A stretch of DNA of 64,000 nt from Thiomonas sp. FB-Cd (GTDB lineage Bacteria > Pseudomonadota > Gammaproteobacteria > Burkholderiales > Burkholderiaceae_C): contig NZ_JPOE01000002.1 of assembly GCF_000733775.1 (NCBI RefSeq), positions 1,364,001 through 1,428,000 on the forward strand, written 5' to 3'. Every line of letters starts with the position of its first letter. The first letter of the stretch is position 1. This document shows positions 28,561 through 37,290 of this stretch, piece after piece. The notes under the pieces were generated by a model. It ran no database searches and was not told where the DNA came from. It worked only from the letters and a program-made list of their open reading frames with translations. Both the position numbers and the translations under genes were made by a program.

Positions 28561-29102
28561 GCCAACGTTCCTGTCCTTTTTGAAACGCTCAGGTGTCTGA
28601 TGGCGTTGCACGCCTCCAGGATGGGCCTCAATGCGTCGCTGAACCCGCACGCAACCACACACAACCGCATGTCGTGATGATTGAGATCCCCGCGATCATC
28701 CCCTGGACCGCATATCGCGCCCGGCATCAGCGAATGTCTTCTCCACGACCGGCCGCCGCTCCTCAAAGTCCTTCCGCACGGGCCCCGCACCGATCGCCTG
28801 CTGCCGCAACAAACCGGCTTTGAGCATGCACGCCGCTGCGCGCACGTTCGCGTTTCCGCCTTCGGGGGCTCCGACCGCATGGTCAGGCAGCAATTGGCCA
28901 TGCGAAATGTGCGGTGCATGGCGATGGCGGTGGTAATAAGTGACGCCACATGCAATGATCGGCGATCCTGCCTAGTCGCGGTTCGCGGCACGCGCCCCTT
29001 GCCAGGCAAATAGGATGCGTTACTGCGATATCCGTGCACCATGCCCCGTGGACCGTTGCACCCGCAAGGCGTGGCGCTCTGACATTTTTAGGAGTTGGAG
29101 AC
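28561..29102. other. Gap between element D remnant and the reductase gene
   Basis: About 540 bp. No frame has a family that I can recognise. It may hold decayed pieces, since it starts exactly where element D is broken. The last 20 bp contain the ribosome site of the next gene. Confidence 0.45.
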
Positions 29103-30035
29103 ATGAAAATCCTGATTCTTGGTGCAGGTGGCATCGGAGGCTATTTCGGTACGCAACTCGTACGCGCTGGTGCCGACGTCACCTTCCTGGTACGTCCGAA
29201 GCGAAAACATCTCATCGACCGCGACGGCTTGCGCATCGAGACGCCACGGGGCGATTTCACGGTGCATCCGCGCACGGTGACCGCTGCCGAGGTGGCGCCG
29301 ATCTATGACCTCGTGATTCTGGCGCCCAAGGCCTACGACCTTGAAGATGCGCTTGCATCCGTGTCCAGGGCGCAGGGCCATGCCGTCTTCTTGCCCTTGC
29401 TGAACGGGATCAGCCATCTGGCTACGCTGGACCAAAGGTTCGGCAGGCAACGGGTCATGGGCGGAGTGGCCCATATCGCCGCCATGATCACCGCATCCGG
29501 CGCAATCAAGCAGCTCACCGATCTACAGAGCCTGACAGTCGGGCCCCGCGATGCAGCGCATGAAGTCTTGGCGCGCGCCTTTGCCGAATCGTGCAAAGGC
29601 GCAGCCTTCGACTGCCGATACACGGACGACATCGAGCAGGCCTTGTGGGATAAATGGGTCTTTTTGGCGACGCTTGCCGGCATGACAACCGTCTGCCAGG
29701 GTTCTGTTGGCGAGATCATGGCCACCCCGTACGGCGAAGCTCTGACGCGCCAAATGTTCGCTGAATGTTGTGCCGTAGCGCGCGAAAGCGGCCATCCCAT
29801 TGGGCGAGCCGCCGCCGACAAATCGGTACGCATGCTCACGCAACAAGGATCGACCTTCACGGCATCGATGCTTCGGGATCTTCAAGCAGGGCAACAAACC
29901 GAGCACGAACACATCCTGGGCGCCATGGCTCAACGCGGGATGGAGCGGGGATTACCGATGGATCTGATCCGGTTGGCCCACACCCACATGGCGGTGCGGG
30001 CCGGGCAATTGTCTCGGCAATCCCATTCCGTTTAA
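29103..30035 (+). CDS. 2-dehydropantoate 2-reductase family protein (PanE-like)
   Basis: A 310-residue NADPH-dependent reductase of the ketopantoate reductase family. The N-terminal dinucleotide fold GAGGIGGYFG is at residues 7-16. The conserved NGI segment (LLNGISHLATL) and the helical domain DKWVFLATLAGMTTVCQGSVGEI with the late TSML-like FTASMLRDLQAG follow in order. ApbA/PanE relatives include both pantothenate enzymes and reductases for other 2-keto acids, so exact role is open. GGAGTTGGAGAC precedes ATG 29103. It is convergent with the split MFS gene. Confidence 0.9.
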   Translation: MKILILGAGGIGGYFGTQLVRAGADVTFLVRPKRKHLIDRDGLRIETPRGDFTVHPRTVTAAEVAPIYDLVILAPKAYDLEDALASVSRAQGHAVFLPLLNGISHLATLDQRFGRQRVMGGVAHIAAMITASGAIKQLTDLQSLTVGPRDAAHEVLARAFAESCKGAAFDCRYTDDIEQALWDKWVFLATLAGMTTVCQGSVGEIMATPYGEALTRQMFAECCAVARESGHPIGRAAADKSVRMLTQQGSTFTASMLRDLQAGQQTEHEHILGAMAQRGMERGLPMDLIRLAHTHMAVRAGQLSRQSHSV

Positions 30036-30317
30036 GGCCTTCAGCGTTTTGGTCTTTTGGCTGCTGACAACGCGCGGCGGCCGATACGCGCAAGCGATGA
30101 GAACTGCGGCGCACGGCTCTGGTTTTCCCCCGTTGTGCAGTCAGTTTGCACCAACGACAGGTCCTTTAGGAGGCGACTACCTCCACTTGTCCGCGCGCAC
30201 GGGGCGCGCTCAGGTTGGTTCGTTACGGGTCTCGGGCATGGCCAACATGGCGATGGCCGTGATGATGCTTGCGATCGTCACATACCACGCCGGCGCAACC
30301 GCGTTGCCGGTCGCATG

Positions 30318-31623
30318 GTTGACTGCTCCCCTCCCTAAAGGGAGGAGATTCCCACTTCACAGAGTCCAGCCCATGCCGCTTTACAGCGAGACGGGACTTA
30401 CAGCCTCTCCATGGGCTGACACCGCAAGTCCTGCGGCCAAGACGTTGCGCGCGGCGTTGATGTCGCGGTCGTGGGTCGTGCCACACTCTGGGCAAGCCCA
30501 GGTGCGCACGCACAGCGGCATCGTCGTCTTGGTGTGGCCGCACACGGAGCATCGCTTGCTGGATGGATACCAGCGATCGATGCCGATCAATGTGCGCCCG
30601 TACCACTGCGCTTTGTACTCGAGCTGCCTGACAAACTCCGCCCAGCTGGCGTCGCTGATGGATTTCGCCAGGCTGCGGTTGCGCTGCATGTTCGACACGG
30701 ACAGCGTCTCGACGGCGATCACTTGGTTTTCGCTGATCAGTCGGGTCGAGAGCTTGTGCAGGAAGTCCCTGCGCGCGTCCGTGATGTGCGCATGCAGCGC
30801 AGCAACTTTCAACTTCAACTTCGCCCGGTTCTTCGATCCGAGCTTGGCTCGCGCCATGCGGCGCTGCCATTTCGCAAGTCCAGATTCGTTCTTGCGAAAG
30901 GTTTTCGGGGATGCGATCTTCTCGCCATTCGAGAGGACCGCGAAATGGGTGAGCCCCAGGTCGATGCCGACCCGCGACTCGACGGCTGGCTTGCTCGCCA
31001 CGGCGTCGTCGCACAGCATCGAGGCGAAGTACCGACCGGCCGCATCCCTGGAGATGGTCACGGTCGTGAGCTTGGCCGCCTGTGGCAAGGTGCGCGACCA
31101 GCGGATGTCCAGCGGCGTGTCCATCTTCGCCAGACGCAACTCGCGCCGGCCCGCGTCCCACCGGAATGCGCTGGTGGTGTACTCGGCCGCCTGCGGCCCG
31201 TCCTTGCGCTTGAAGGACGGGTACCGGGCTCGCTTGGCGAAGAAGTTCGAGAACGCGGTGTTCAGGTGCCGCAGCGCCTGCTGCACGGGCACGCTGCTGA
31301 CTTCGTTCAGCCACGCATGCTCGGGCGTCTTTTTCAGCGCAGTCAGCGCGGCGGAGGTTTCGTGGTAGCCCACGCGCTCCTGGCGCTGCATCCAGGCGTC
31401 GCTGCGCAGTCGCAGCATGTGGTTGTAAGCGAAGCGTGCGCACCCGAAGGTTCGAGCCAGTGCGTCAACTTGCTCGGGCGTCGGGTAGAAGCGAAAGCGA
31501 TAGGCGCGCTTGACCTGCATGCCTCACATGCTATGCGTTTTCCGTGTAACTTGTCAACACAGCACCGATCTTCGATCGGCGCTCCTTTCCTCCCCACCCT
31601 AAACGGCGGGGTTTCTCGGAACG
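30318..31623 (-). mobile_element. Element E: IS1341-type element in the MFS transporter gene
   Basis: About 1.3 kb. The left end begins near CCGTTCCGAGAAACCCCGCC. A hairpin CCGATC-ttc-GATCGG lies at 31565-31579. The right end includes the stem CCTCCCT-aa-AGGGAGG (30330-30345) and ends near CAGTCAA. The borders follow from in-frame rejoining of the transporter (one-base ambiguity). The preceding target reads CTCAT, unlike the TTGAA of elements B and C, in keeping with its different TnpB. Confidence 0.88.
30381..31520 (-). CDS. tnpB: TnpB RNA-guided nuclease, element E
   Basis: A 379-residue TnpB of a third subfamily in this window. RuvC acids: D187 (GIDLGLTHF), E271 (AVETLSVSNM) and the HDRDINAARNVL motif at about 350-361. 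The zinc ribbon is C324-x2-C327 and C343-x2-C346. All are intact, so it may be active. Start ATG 31520 (MQVKRAYRFRFYPT) is the classic TnpB N-terminus. It is shorter than copies B and C because it lacks their basic C-terminal tail. Confidence 0.93.
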   Translation of the reverse strand: MQVKRAYRFRFYPTPEQVDALARTFGCARFAYNHMLRLRSDAWMQRQERVGYHETSAALTALKKTPEHAWLNEVSSVPVQQALRHLNTAFSNFFAKRARYPSFKRKDGPQAAEYTTSAFRWDAGRRELRLAKMDTPLDIRWSRTLPQAAKLTTVTISRDAAGRYFASMLCDDAVASKPAVESRVGIDLGLTHFAVLSNGEKIASPKTFRKNESGLAKWQRRMARAKLGSKNRAKLKLKVAALHAHITDARRDFLHKLSTRLISENQVIAVETLSVSNMQRNRSLAKSISDASWAEFVRQLEYKAQWYGRTLIGIDRWYPSSKRCSVCGHTKTTMPLCVRTWACPECGTTHDRDINAARNVLAAGLAVSAHGEAVSPVSL

Positions 31624-32913
31624 GATGAGCCAGGTGATGATGAACTGTGTCGTTCCACCAAAAATCGAAACGCCCACTGCATAGGCCACGCCGAGGCCGA
31701 GCGCACGATGTCGGCGAGCAAATGCCTCGGGAATTGCGACAAGGGATGCCGCACCGCTGATTGCGGTAAGTGCGGCCAGGAACGCGCTGACCAGCACCAG
31801 TGTGAGAGCCGTCGGTACCGCATTCAGCAGCAGGAAAGCCGGCACCGTCGCGACCGCAGCCACCACGCGCGGCCAAACCATGATGGGCTTGCGCCCATAT
31901 CGATCACACAGCCAGCCGCCGACGATCGAAAATACCAATGTGAACAGGCCAACCGCCACGGTCGCCCCCATCGCGACGGCCGCTGGCATCTTGAGCGTCG
32001 TGATCGCATAGGTGGTCATGTAGTTGCCGACGTAGGTCGAGACGGTGCCACCAAGAATCACTCCAACGGCAATGATGACCAGCTTGCCTGGCGCCTTGCT
32101 CGCACGGCGGCTTGGTGCCGTGTGCGCGCTTGGGCGGGCATGGAGCGTCTCCGGCATCGCGCGCCGCATGTACACGGCAAGGGGTACGATCAGCAGACCG
32201 ATCAGGAACGGCACACGCCATCCCCATGCGAGCATGGCCGCGTGGCTCAGCACCCGGCTGAACAGGACGCCCATGAGGCCAGCGACCAGGATTCCCGCTC
32301 CCTGGCTGCCAAGCTGCCAGCTCGCGTACAAGCCGCGTTTCCCCGCTGGCGCCGATTCCACGAGGAATGCGCTTGAGGGGCCGATCTCGCCGCCCAGCGC
32401 AAGGCCCTGCAGCAGTCGCGCGATGACCACGATCACCGGAGCGGCGATGCCGATGCTCGAGAACGACGGCGTCAACGCCACACCCAGGGTGCCAGCTGTC
32501 ATCAGCACGATGGTCACAATCAGGCTCGCGCGCCGGCCGACGCGATCGCCCATGAGGCCGAACACAACGCCGCCGAGCGGACGAGCAAGAAATCCGATAC
32601 CGAACACGCCGACCGACATGAGCAGGCTTACGTAGGCGGTGTGCTCAGGGAAAAGGCTTTTGCCGATGTACACGGCGGAAAACGCATAGATAACGAAGTC
32701 GTAAAACTCAAGGGCATTGCCTGCGACGGCCGCGGCAACCACGGACCGCGTCGCAACAACCGCATTGCCAATTTCGCCTACGCCATCGCGGTAGACATAT
32801 GCCATTTCGGGCGTTGTTGCACTCATCTTGCTGTCTCCTCTTGTCTTGTGTTGTCAAGTTTTCGGGCCTGCAGGACGCAAAGCGCCAGCTTGGCTCACCG
32901 CAGGTTCATTTCA

Positions 32914-34110
32914 TTACGGGCTGTGCTGGACAAGAAAGCGTTCTGCCAGATGGGTCCAGAACGCAGCGCCGACAGGCAAAATGTCGTCGTTGAAGTCGTA
33001 ACCTCGGTTGTGCACCATGCACACGGGTGCAGCGCCACTTTCATCACCGTTGCCGATTAGGACATAGCTCCCTGGAATCTTTTCCAACATGAATGCAAAG
33101 TCCTCGCTACCGGTTAGTGCCGGGCCTTGCAGGGTCACGTTGGCCGAGCCAAGCAATTCGATCGCGATCTGGCGCGCAAAGTCCGTCTGTGCCACGTCGT
33201 TGACCAAGACCGAGTAGCCTTCGCGCCAATCGATGTGAGCCTCGACGCCAAAGCTCTGCGCCTGCGCCTGAACGAGTTCATGCAGACGACGCCGGAGCAG
33301 CTCACGCACTTGATGGTCGAGACTGCGCACGCTGATCTCCATCACGGAGTCCTGCGCAATCACGTTGTTCGCCCTTCCCGCGTGCAGCGCACCGACCGTG
33401 ATGACCGCCATGGCCAGTGGGTCGACGTTGCGCGCAACGATCGTTTGAAGCGCCATGACGATGCTCGATGCGGCAACCACGGGATCGCGTGCGTGGTGCG
33501 GCATCGCCCCATGCCCGCCGATTCCCGTCAAGGTCACCGTGGCGTAGTCGCTCGATGCCATACTCGCGCCATCGCGCAGAACCAGGTGCCCGCGGCTGAT
33601 ACCCGGCATGTTGTGCATCGCGAAAATTGCGTCACACGGGTAGCGATCGAAAAGGCCATCCGCGATCATCCGACGCGCACCGGCACCCCCTTCCTCAGCC
33701 GGCTGGAAGATCAGGTGCAGCGTGCCATCGATCAAGCCACGCTGCGCGACATGGTGAGCCGCGGCCAAGAGCATGGCCGTATGCCCGTCGTGCCCACATG
33801 CATGCATGACACCTTTGTGGCAACTTGCGTAGCTCTTTCCGGTGCCCTCCTGGATCGGCAGCGCATCCATATCGGCGCGAATGCCAAGGCGCCGCACGCC
33901 CTTGCCCAACTGCAAGCGTGCGACGACGCCTGTCTTGCCCACTCCAGTCTCGACTTCGTAGCCCCATTGGCGCAGGCGCTCGGCGACCAGCGCGGAAGTG
34001 CGGTGCTCGGCGAACGCCAACTCCGGATGGCGGTGGATGTCCCGGCGAAGCTCGACAAATTCGGCGAAGTTTCCCGGCCTCTCCAGGAGTGCATTTAGGA
34101 CATCGGACAT
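32914..34110 (-). CDS. M20-family amidohydrolase (hippurate hydrolase/aminoacylase-like)
   Basis: A 398-residue dinuclear-metal amidohydrolase of the M20D group, which includes HipO (hippurate to benzoate plus glycine), aminoacylases and IAA-amino acid hydrolases. Metal-site motifs are MHACGHDGH at residues 102-110 and FQPAEEG at 135-141 with the catalytic Glu pair. GSEDFAFM near the C-terminus holds the late ligand region. It heads a minus-strand unit with the MFS transporter and is divergent from a LysR gene at 34224, which likely controls it. Substrate is inferred only: an N-acyl amino acid. Confidence 0.92.
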   Translation of the reverse strand: MSDVLNALLERPGNFAEFVELRRDIHRHPELAFAEHRTSALVAERLRQWGYEVETGVGKTGVVARLQLGKGVRRLGIRADMDALPIQEGTGKSYASCHKGVMHACGHDGHTAMLLAAAHHVAQRGLIDGTLHLIFQPAEEGGAGARRMIADGLFDRYPCDAIFAMHNMPGISRGHLVLRDGASMASSDYATVTLTGIGGHGAMPHHARDPVVAASSIVMALQTIVARNVDPLAMAVITVGALHAGRANNVIAQDSVMEISVRSLDHQVRELLRRRLHELVQAQAQSFGVEAHIDWREGYSVLVNDVAQTDFARQIAIELLGSANVTLQGPALTGSEDFAFMLEKIPGSYVLIGNGDESGAAPVCMVHNRGYDFNDDILPVGAAFWTHLAERFLVQHSP

Positions 34111-34223
34111 TCGTCACGCTCTCGCGGTAAGGGGAACATGGCACTCAATTTAGGCTTGAAAAATACATGCGTCCAATGCATTATTTGCACATCTTCGATA
34201 CCTTTTAGGAATGGACTGGACCG

Positions 34224-35105
34224 ATGCAGCTCGCACAATTGCGCCATTTTGTGGGTCTTGCCGAGTTCAACTCCTTCAGCAAGGCGGCGAAGGCTTTGTT
34301 CATCACGCAGCCCGCACTGAGCCGAAGCATCCGCGCACTGGAGACCGAACTGGGCTTCGCGCTGTTCGACCGCGTTGGCCACCGCATCGAACTCACATCC
34401 TTTGGCGGCGATGTGCTTGAGCGCGCGCGGCAGCTTCTGGACGATGCGCGGGAAATTGGCGAGATGGGTGCCAAGCTGCGCGGCGGCTCTTCCGGACGAC
34501 TGCGCGTCGGCCTCGGCTCCGGGCCCGGCGCCTTCCTGACCAGGCCGTTGCTGGTGGAGTTCGCGGCGCGACATCGTTCAATGCGCCTCGAGATCGCGCG
34601 AGGCATGACCGAACTCCTGCTGCAACGCCTGCGGGCACGCACACTGGATGCGCTCGTCGTGGATCTGCTTTCAGTGCCGCCTGCCAGCGATCTTCACATT
34701 GACAGGCTGATTGGCATGCGCGGCGCCTTCCTGTGTCGCCCCAAGCATCCGTTGTCTCGGCACCGGCGCGTGTCGTTCGAACAGATTGTGGGCTATCCAA
34801 TTGCATCCACGCCCCTGAGCGACGATATCGCTCGCCTGTTAATGCAGCGCTACGGGCCGCGCGCGCATCCCGATGACCTGGTCACGCTGCGCGGCGACGA
34901 ACTGCCCAGCCTGGTTGAAGTGTCCCTCCTCAGCGATGCCATCTTGCTGGCAGTGCGCGCGGTGGCGCCCGGGCTGCACGAGTTGCCCATGGATCCCCCA
35001 CTTGGCGGCAGCGCGCGCTTCGGCCTTGTCACGCTCGCCGGCAGGACCCCGGCACCGACAATACAGCTTCTGCATCAGGTCATGCAGGACCATCTTCACG
35101 ACTGA
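34224..35105 (+). CDS. LysR-family regulator
   Basis: A 293-residue LysR-type regulator. The N-terminal winged helix-turn-helix runs MQLAQLRHFVGLAEFNSFSK and then ITQPALSRSIRALETELG. The remainder is a ligand-binding domain. It is transcribed away from the M20 amidohydrolase/MFS unit across a 113-bp gap with an AT-rich centre including AATGCATT (34175-34182). Divergent placement is the normal layout for LysR control of the neighbouring unit. The effector is probably an acid related to the hydrolase substrate. Confidence 0.93.
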   Translation: MQLAQLRHFVGLAEFNSFSKAAKALFITQPALSRSIRALETELGFALFDRVGHRIELTSFGGDVLERARQLLDDAREIGEMGAKLRGGSSGRLRVGLGSGPGAFLTRPLLVEFAARHRSMRLEIARGMTELLLQRLRARTLDALVVDLLSVPPASDLHIDRLIGMRGAFLCRPKHPLSRHRRVSFEQIVGYPIASTPLSDDIARLLMQRYGPRAHPDDLVTLRGDELPSLVEVSLLSDAILLAVRAVAPGLHELPMDPPLGGSARFGLVTLAGRTPAPTIQLLHQVMQDHLHD

Positions 35106-35156
35106 ATGCTGACCCCGACGCCGGCGTCGGATGATTTTTTATCTGGAGATTGCACC

Positions 35157-35774
35157 GTGTCCCATGGCTGGTTTGTGCTGCTCGATCTGCTCGGAACCTT
35201 CGCCTTCGCGGTGAGCGGTGCCACGGCATCGATCGAACGCCGCCTCGATCTGTTCGGCGTGGCAGTCGTGGCCTACGTCACAGCCTGTGGGGGCGGCATC
35301 GTGCGTGACCTCTGTCTGGGCTTCGTGCCACCGGCGGGAATTTCACAGTGGCGCTACGCAGCCCTGGCGATCCTTGCTGCCGCCATGTCAATATGGTCGC
35401 AGACGCTGATCCAGCGTCTGCGGCACCCGGTGATCTTCTTCGACGCCCTCGGACTTGGGTTTTTCGCCGTTGCGGGCGCCCACAAGGCCATGGTGATGAC
35501 CCACAATGTGGAAGTCTCCATCGTGCTTGGCGTCGTCACGGCAGTCGGCGGCGGCGTCATGCGTGACGTGCTGCTCAATCGCGTTCCAGTCATCCTGCAG
35601 CGGGAAATCTACGCACTGGCGGCACTCATTGGCGCTTGCGTGCAGGTGCTCGGGCAGGTGCGCGGATGGAACGTGATGCTCACCCCCTGGTTGGGCGCGG
35701 GCAGTTGCGCGCTGATCCGCTTTCTGTCGCTGCGGCGCCGCTGGAGTCTGCCTGTTTACGGCAAATCGCCATGA
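35157..35774 (+). CDS. TRIC/UPF0126-family membrane channel
   Basis: A 205-residue inner-membrane protein with seven hydrophobic helices in two repeats. Each repeat carries the family GGGIVRDL / GGGVMRDVLL motif (about residues 44-51 and 130-139). Prokaryotic TRIC homologues form trimeric monovalent-cation channels. The GTG at 35157 follows CTGGAGATTGCACC and fits family length; an ATG at 35106 just after the LysR stop would add 17 residues. Located only a few bases before the deleted IS copy at 35781. Confidence 0.9.
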   Translation: MSHGWFVLLDLLGTFAFAVSGATASIERRLDLFGVAVVAYVTACGGGIVRDLCLGFVPPAGISQWRYAALAILAAAMSIWSQTLIQRLRHPVIFFDALGLGFFAVAGAHKAMVMTHNVEVSIVLGVVTAVGGGVMRDVLLNRVPVILQREIYALAALIGACVQVLGQVRGWNVMLTPWLGAGSCALIRFLSLRRRWSLPVYGKSP

Positions 35775-35780
35775 CCCGAT

Positions 35781-36059
35781 GCGCGACAAGCCCCGCCGTT
35801 CAGGATGGGGAAGGGTAGCGCGGATGCCACGGGCATCCTTGTCAGACTTGCAGGGTGTTCTCTTGTGCTGTCTATGTATCCTGCAATGAAGGGCGGGACA
35901 CGCCCGGATCGCCTGCCAAGTGCGTGGTGCAGTTATGCTGCCAGCAACAGGAACCCACCGAAGCGACTCTTCCCGGCTCGATGCAGGGGTGAGCGCCGTA
36001 GGAATCTCTGCCCTTTCCGCGCAAGCGGTGGCGACAGCCAAGGGCGGTGAGGATGCCAA
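35781..36059 (+). mobile_element. Internally deleted, MITE-like derivative of element A type
   Basis: A 279-bp element with both ends of the element A type but almost no tnpB. The left part (GCGCGACAAGCC..., hairpin GGATGCC-acg-GGCATCC at 35822-35838, through an ATGAAG equivalent to the tnpB start) aligns with 5804-5690 reversed. The right part (AGGAACCCACCGAAGCGACT to the GAGGATGCCAA end) aligns with 4530-4409 reversed. About 1.1 kb of tnpB is missing between them. It follows CCGAT. Such elements can be moved by a transposase supplied in trans. Confidence 0.82.
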
Positions 36060-36181
36060 ATGCGACCCTGCCCAGCCTGGCAGTAACGATCGCGCTGCTC
36101 CTGACGTGCACCGTGTCCTTGCATGCCACCGGTGTGGCGCGGGTGGCGCCGTCAGACGACAATGCGCTGCAGCACCCCTGA
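36053..36181 (+). CDS. Possible small exported peptide starting in an IS end
   Basis: A 42-residue frame starting at ATG 36053, preceded by GGTGAGG, both lying in the right end of the deleted element. It encodes a signal-like segment (LAVTIALLLTCTVSLHA) and a short polar tail. It may be a fortuitous frame. It lies on the opposite strand to the gentisate dioxygenase, whose stop is 27 bp downstream. Confidence 0.25.
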   Translation: MPNATLPSLAVTIALLLTCTVSLHATGVARVAPSDDNALQHP

Positions 36182-36207
36182 GCGAGGGCCGCGGCAGCGC
36201 GCGCCAG

Positions 36208-37245
36208 TCAGTCGCGCCGCTCGTAGACGCCAAGCTTTTGGTGCAGCGGCGACTCATCGGCGAGGAACAAAAAGGCGGGTGCGTCCGCGCTGCGGTTGCT
36301 GAGGGTCACCGGCGTGTAGCCCGGTGCGCAGCAGGTATCGGCTTCCTCCAGCGCGAAATGCTGCTCCAGCACATCCACGTCAACAGCGCCCTCGATCAGG
36401 TGATAGATCGCGGCGGGTGAGCGTGCCGGCAACGTGACGGTCTGGCCCGGGCGCAGCATCAGCGCATAAAAGCCCAGGATGTTCAGCGCGTGCGCACCGG
36501 TATGCGGATTGACGTAGGTGATCTGCACCACCTCCTCATGCGGCTCGGTGGCTGCCATCGTTTCCAGGGCCGCCCGGGCCTGCGCCCAGGGATAGCGCAA
36601 CATCGGATAGGCCGAGTTGCCGCGCTCGAACACCGGCGTGGGCAGCATGCCGCCTTGCGCCAAGCGGCGCTCGGATTCGCTCGACACAACCGGCTGGCGC
36701 GGGCCATCGACGTGGTAGGCGGCTTCCATGTAGTACACCAGCGGCAGGTCGAGAACGTCCAGCCAGACGACGGGCTCGGTGCCGTCGTGGCCATGCTCGT
36801 GCCACAGCCCCGTGGGAGTCAGGATGAGGTCGCCGCGCACCATCGCGCATTTCTCGCCTTCCACGGTCGTGTAGGCGCCCTCGCCTTCGACGATCATGCG
36901 CACGGCGTTTGGGGTGTGGCGATGCGACGGCGCCCATTCGCCGGGCAGCAACAGTTGCATGCCGAGATAGATGGCCGAGCTGGCCTGCATCTTCTCCAGC
37001 CCGTGGCCCGGGTTGGCCAGCACCAGGACGCGGCGCTCGGCCTTCTCGATCGGGGTGAGCTCACCCGCTCGCATCAGCAGCGGGCGCAAGGTCTTGTACT
37101 GCCACGACACGGGTTGTGTGCGCGGCCGCGGCTGATGCGGCGGCATGACTGCGCGCAGGCTGGGCCAAAGCGGCACCAGGTTGAGTTGCTGCAGGGATTC
37201 ACGATAGTCCAGGGGTAGATCCTCGAGTCGTCCGAGTTCTTTCAT
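36208..37245 (-). CDS. Gentisate 1,2-dioxygenase
   Basis: A 345-residue bicupin ring-cleaving dioxygenase that opens gentisate (2,5-dihydroxybenzoate) to maleylpyruvate using Fe(II). The N-terminal cupin shows metal ligands H108 and H110 (PSHRH) and H149/H151 in LWHEHGH. A second cupin follows, with EGAVDVDVLEQ in its core. Length is typical (about 340-360). AAGGAAATCCC precedes ATG 37245. The 3-hydroxybenzoate 6-hydroxylase gene lies 45 bp upstream on the same strand and makes its substrate. The next pathway enzymes are encoded at 57.5-58.9 kb. Confidence 0.95.
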   Translation of the reverse strand: MKELGRLEDLPLDYRESLQQLNLVPLWPSLRAVMPPHQPRPRTQPVSWQYKTLRPLLMRAGELTPIEKAERRVLVLANPGHGLEKMQASSAIYLGMQLLLPGEWAPSHRHTPNAVRMIVEGEGAYTTVEGEKCAMVRGDLILTPTGLWHEHGHDGTEPVVWLDVLDLPLVYYMEAAYHVDGPRQPVVSSESERRLAQGGMLPTPVFERGNSAYPMLRYPWAQARAALETMAATEPHEEVVQITYVNPHTGAHALNILGFYALMLRPGQTVTLPARSPAAIYHLIEGAVDVDVLEQHFALEEADTCCAPGYTPVTLSNRSADAPAFLFLADESPLHQKLGVYERRD

Positions 37246-37290
37246 GGGATTTCCTTGTTCTGTTGCAGAAAGCGCAGTTGGTGGATCCGG

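Larger units (their letters stand above)
30210..32826 (-). pseudogene. MHS-family MFS transporter gene, split by element E
   Basis: A metabolite:H+ symporter (ProP/KgtP-like) gene in two pieces: codons 1-401 at 32826-31624 and the last 35 codons plus stop at 30317-30210. Rejoining gives ...TQFIITWLI/HATGNAVAPAWYV...MPETRNEPT, 436 residues with 12 helices, normal for the family. The N-terminal GNALEFYDFVIYAF, GDRVGRRASLI and RLLQGLALGGEIG motifs are intact. The insertion removes the last helix and makes translation run into element DNA to a stop at 31531. It lies 87 bp after the M20 amidohydrolase gene, likely cotranscribed with it, and probably imported that enzyme's substrate or a related acid. 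Confidence 0.9.

Noticed and set aside
28545..29042. A 165-codon minus-strand frame next to element D
   Set aside because: It ends inside the element remnant, has no start signal and no family that I could recognise; it may be decayed DNA.
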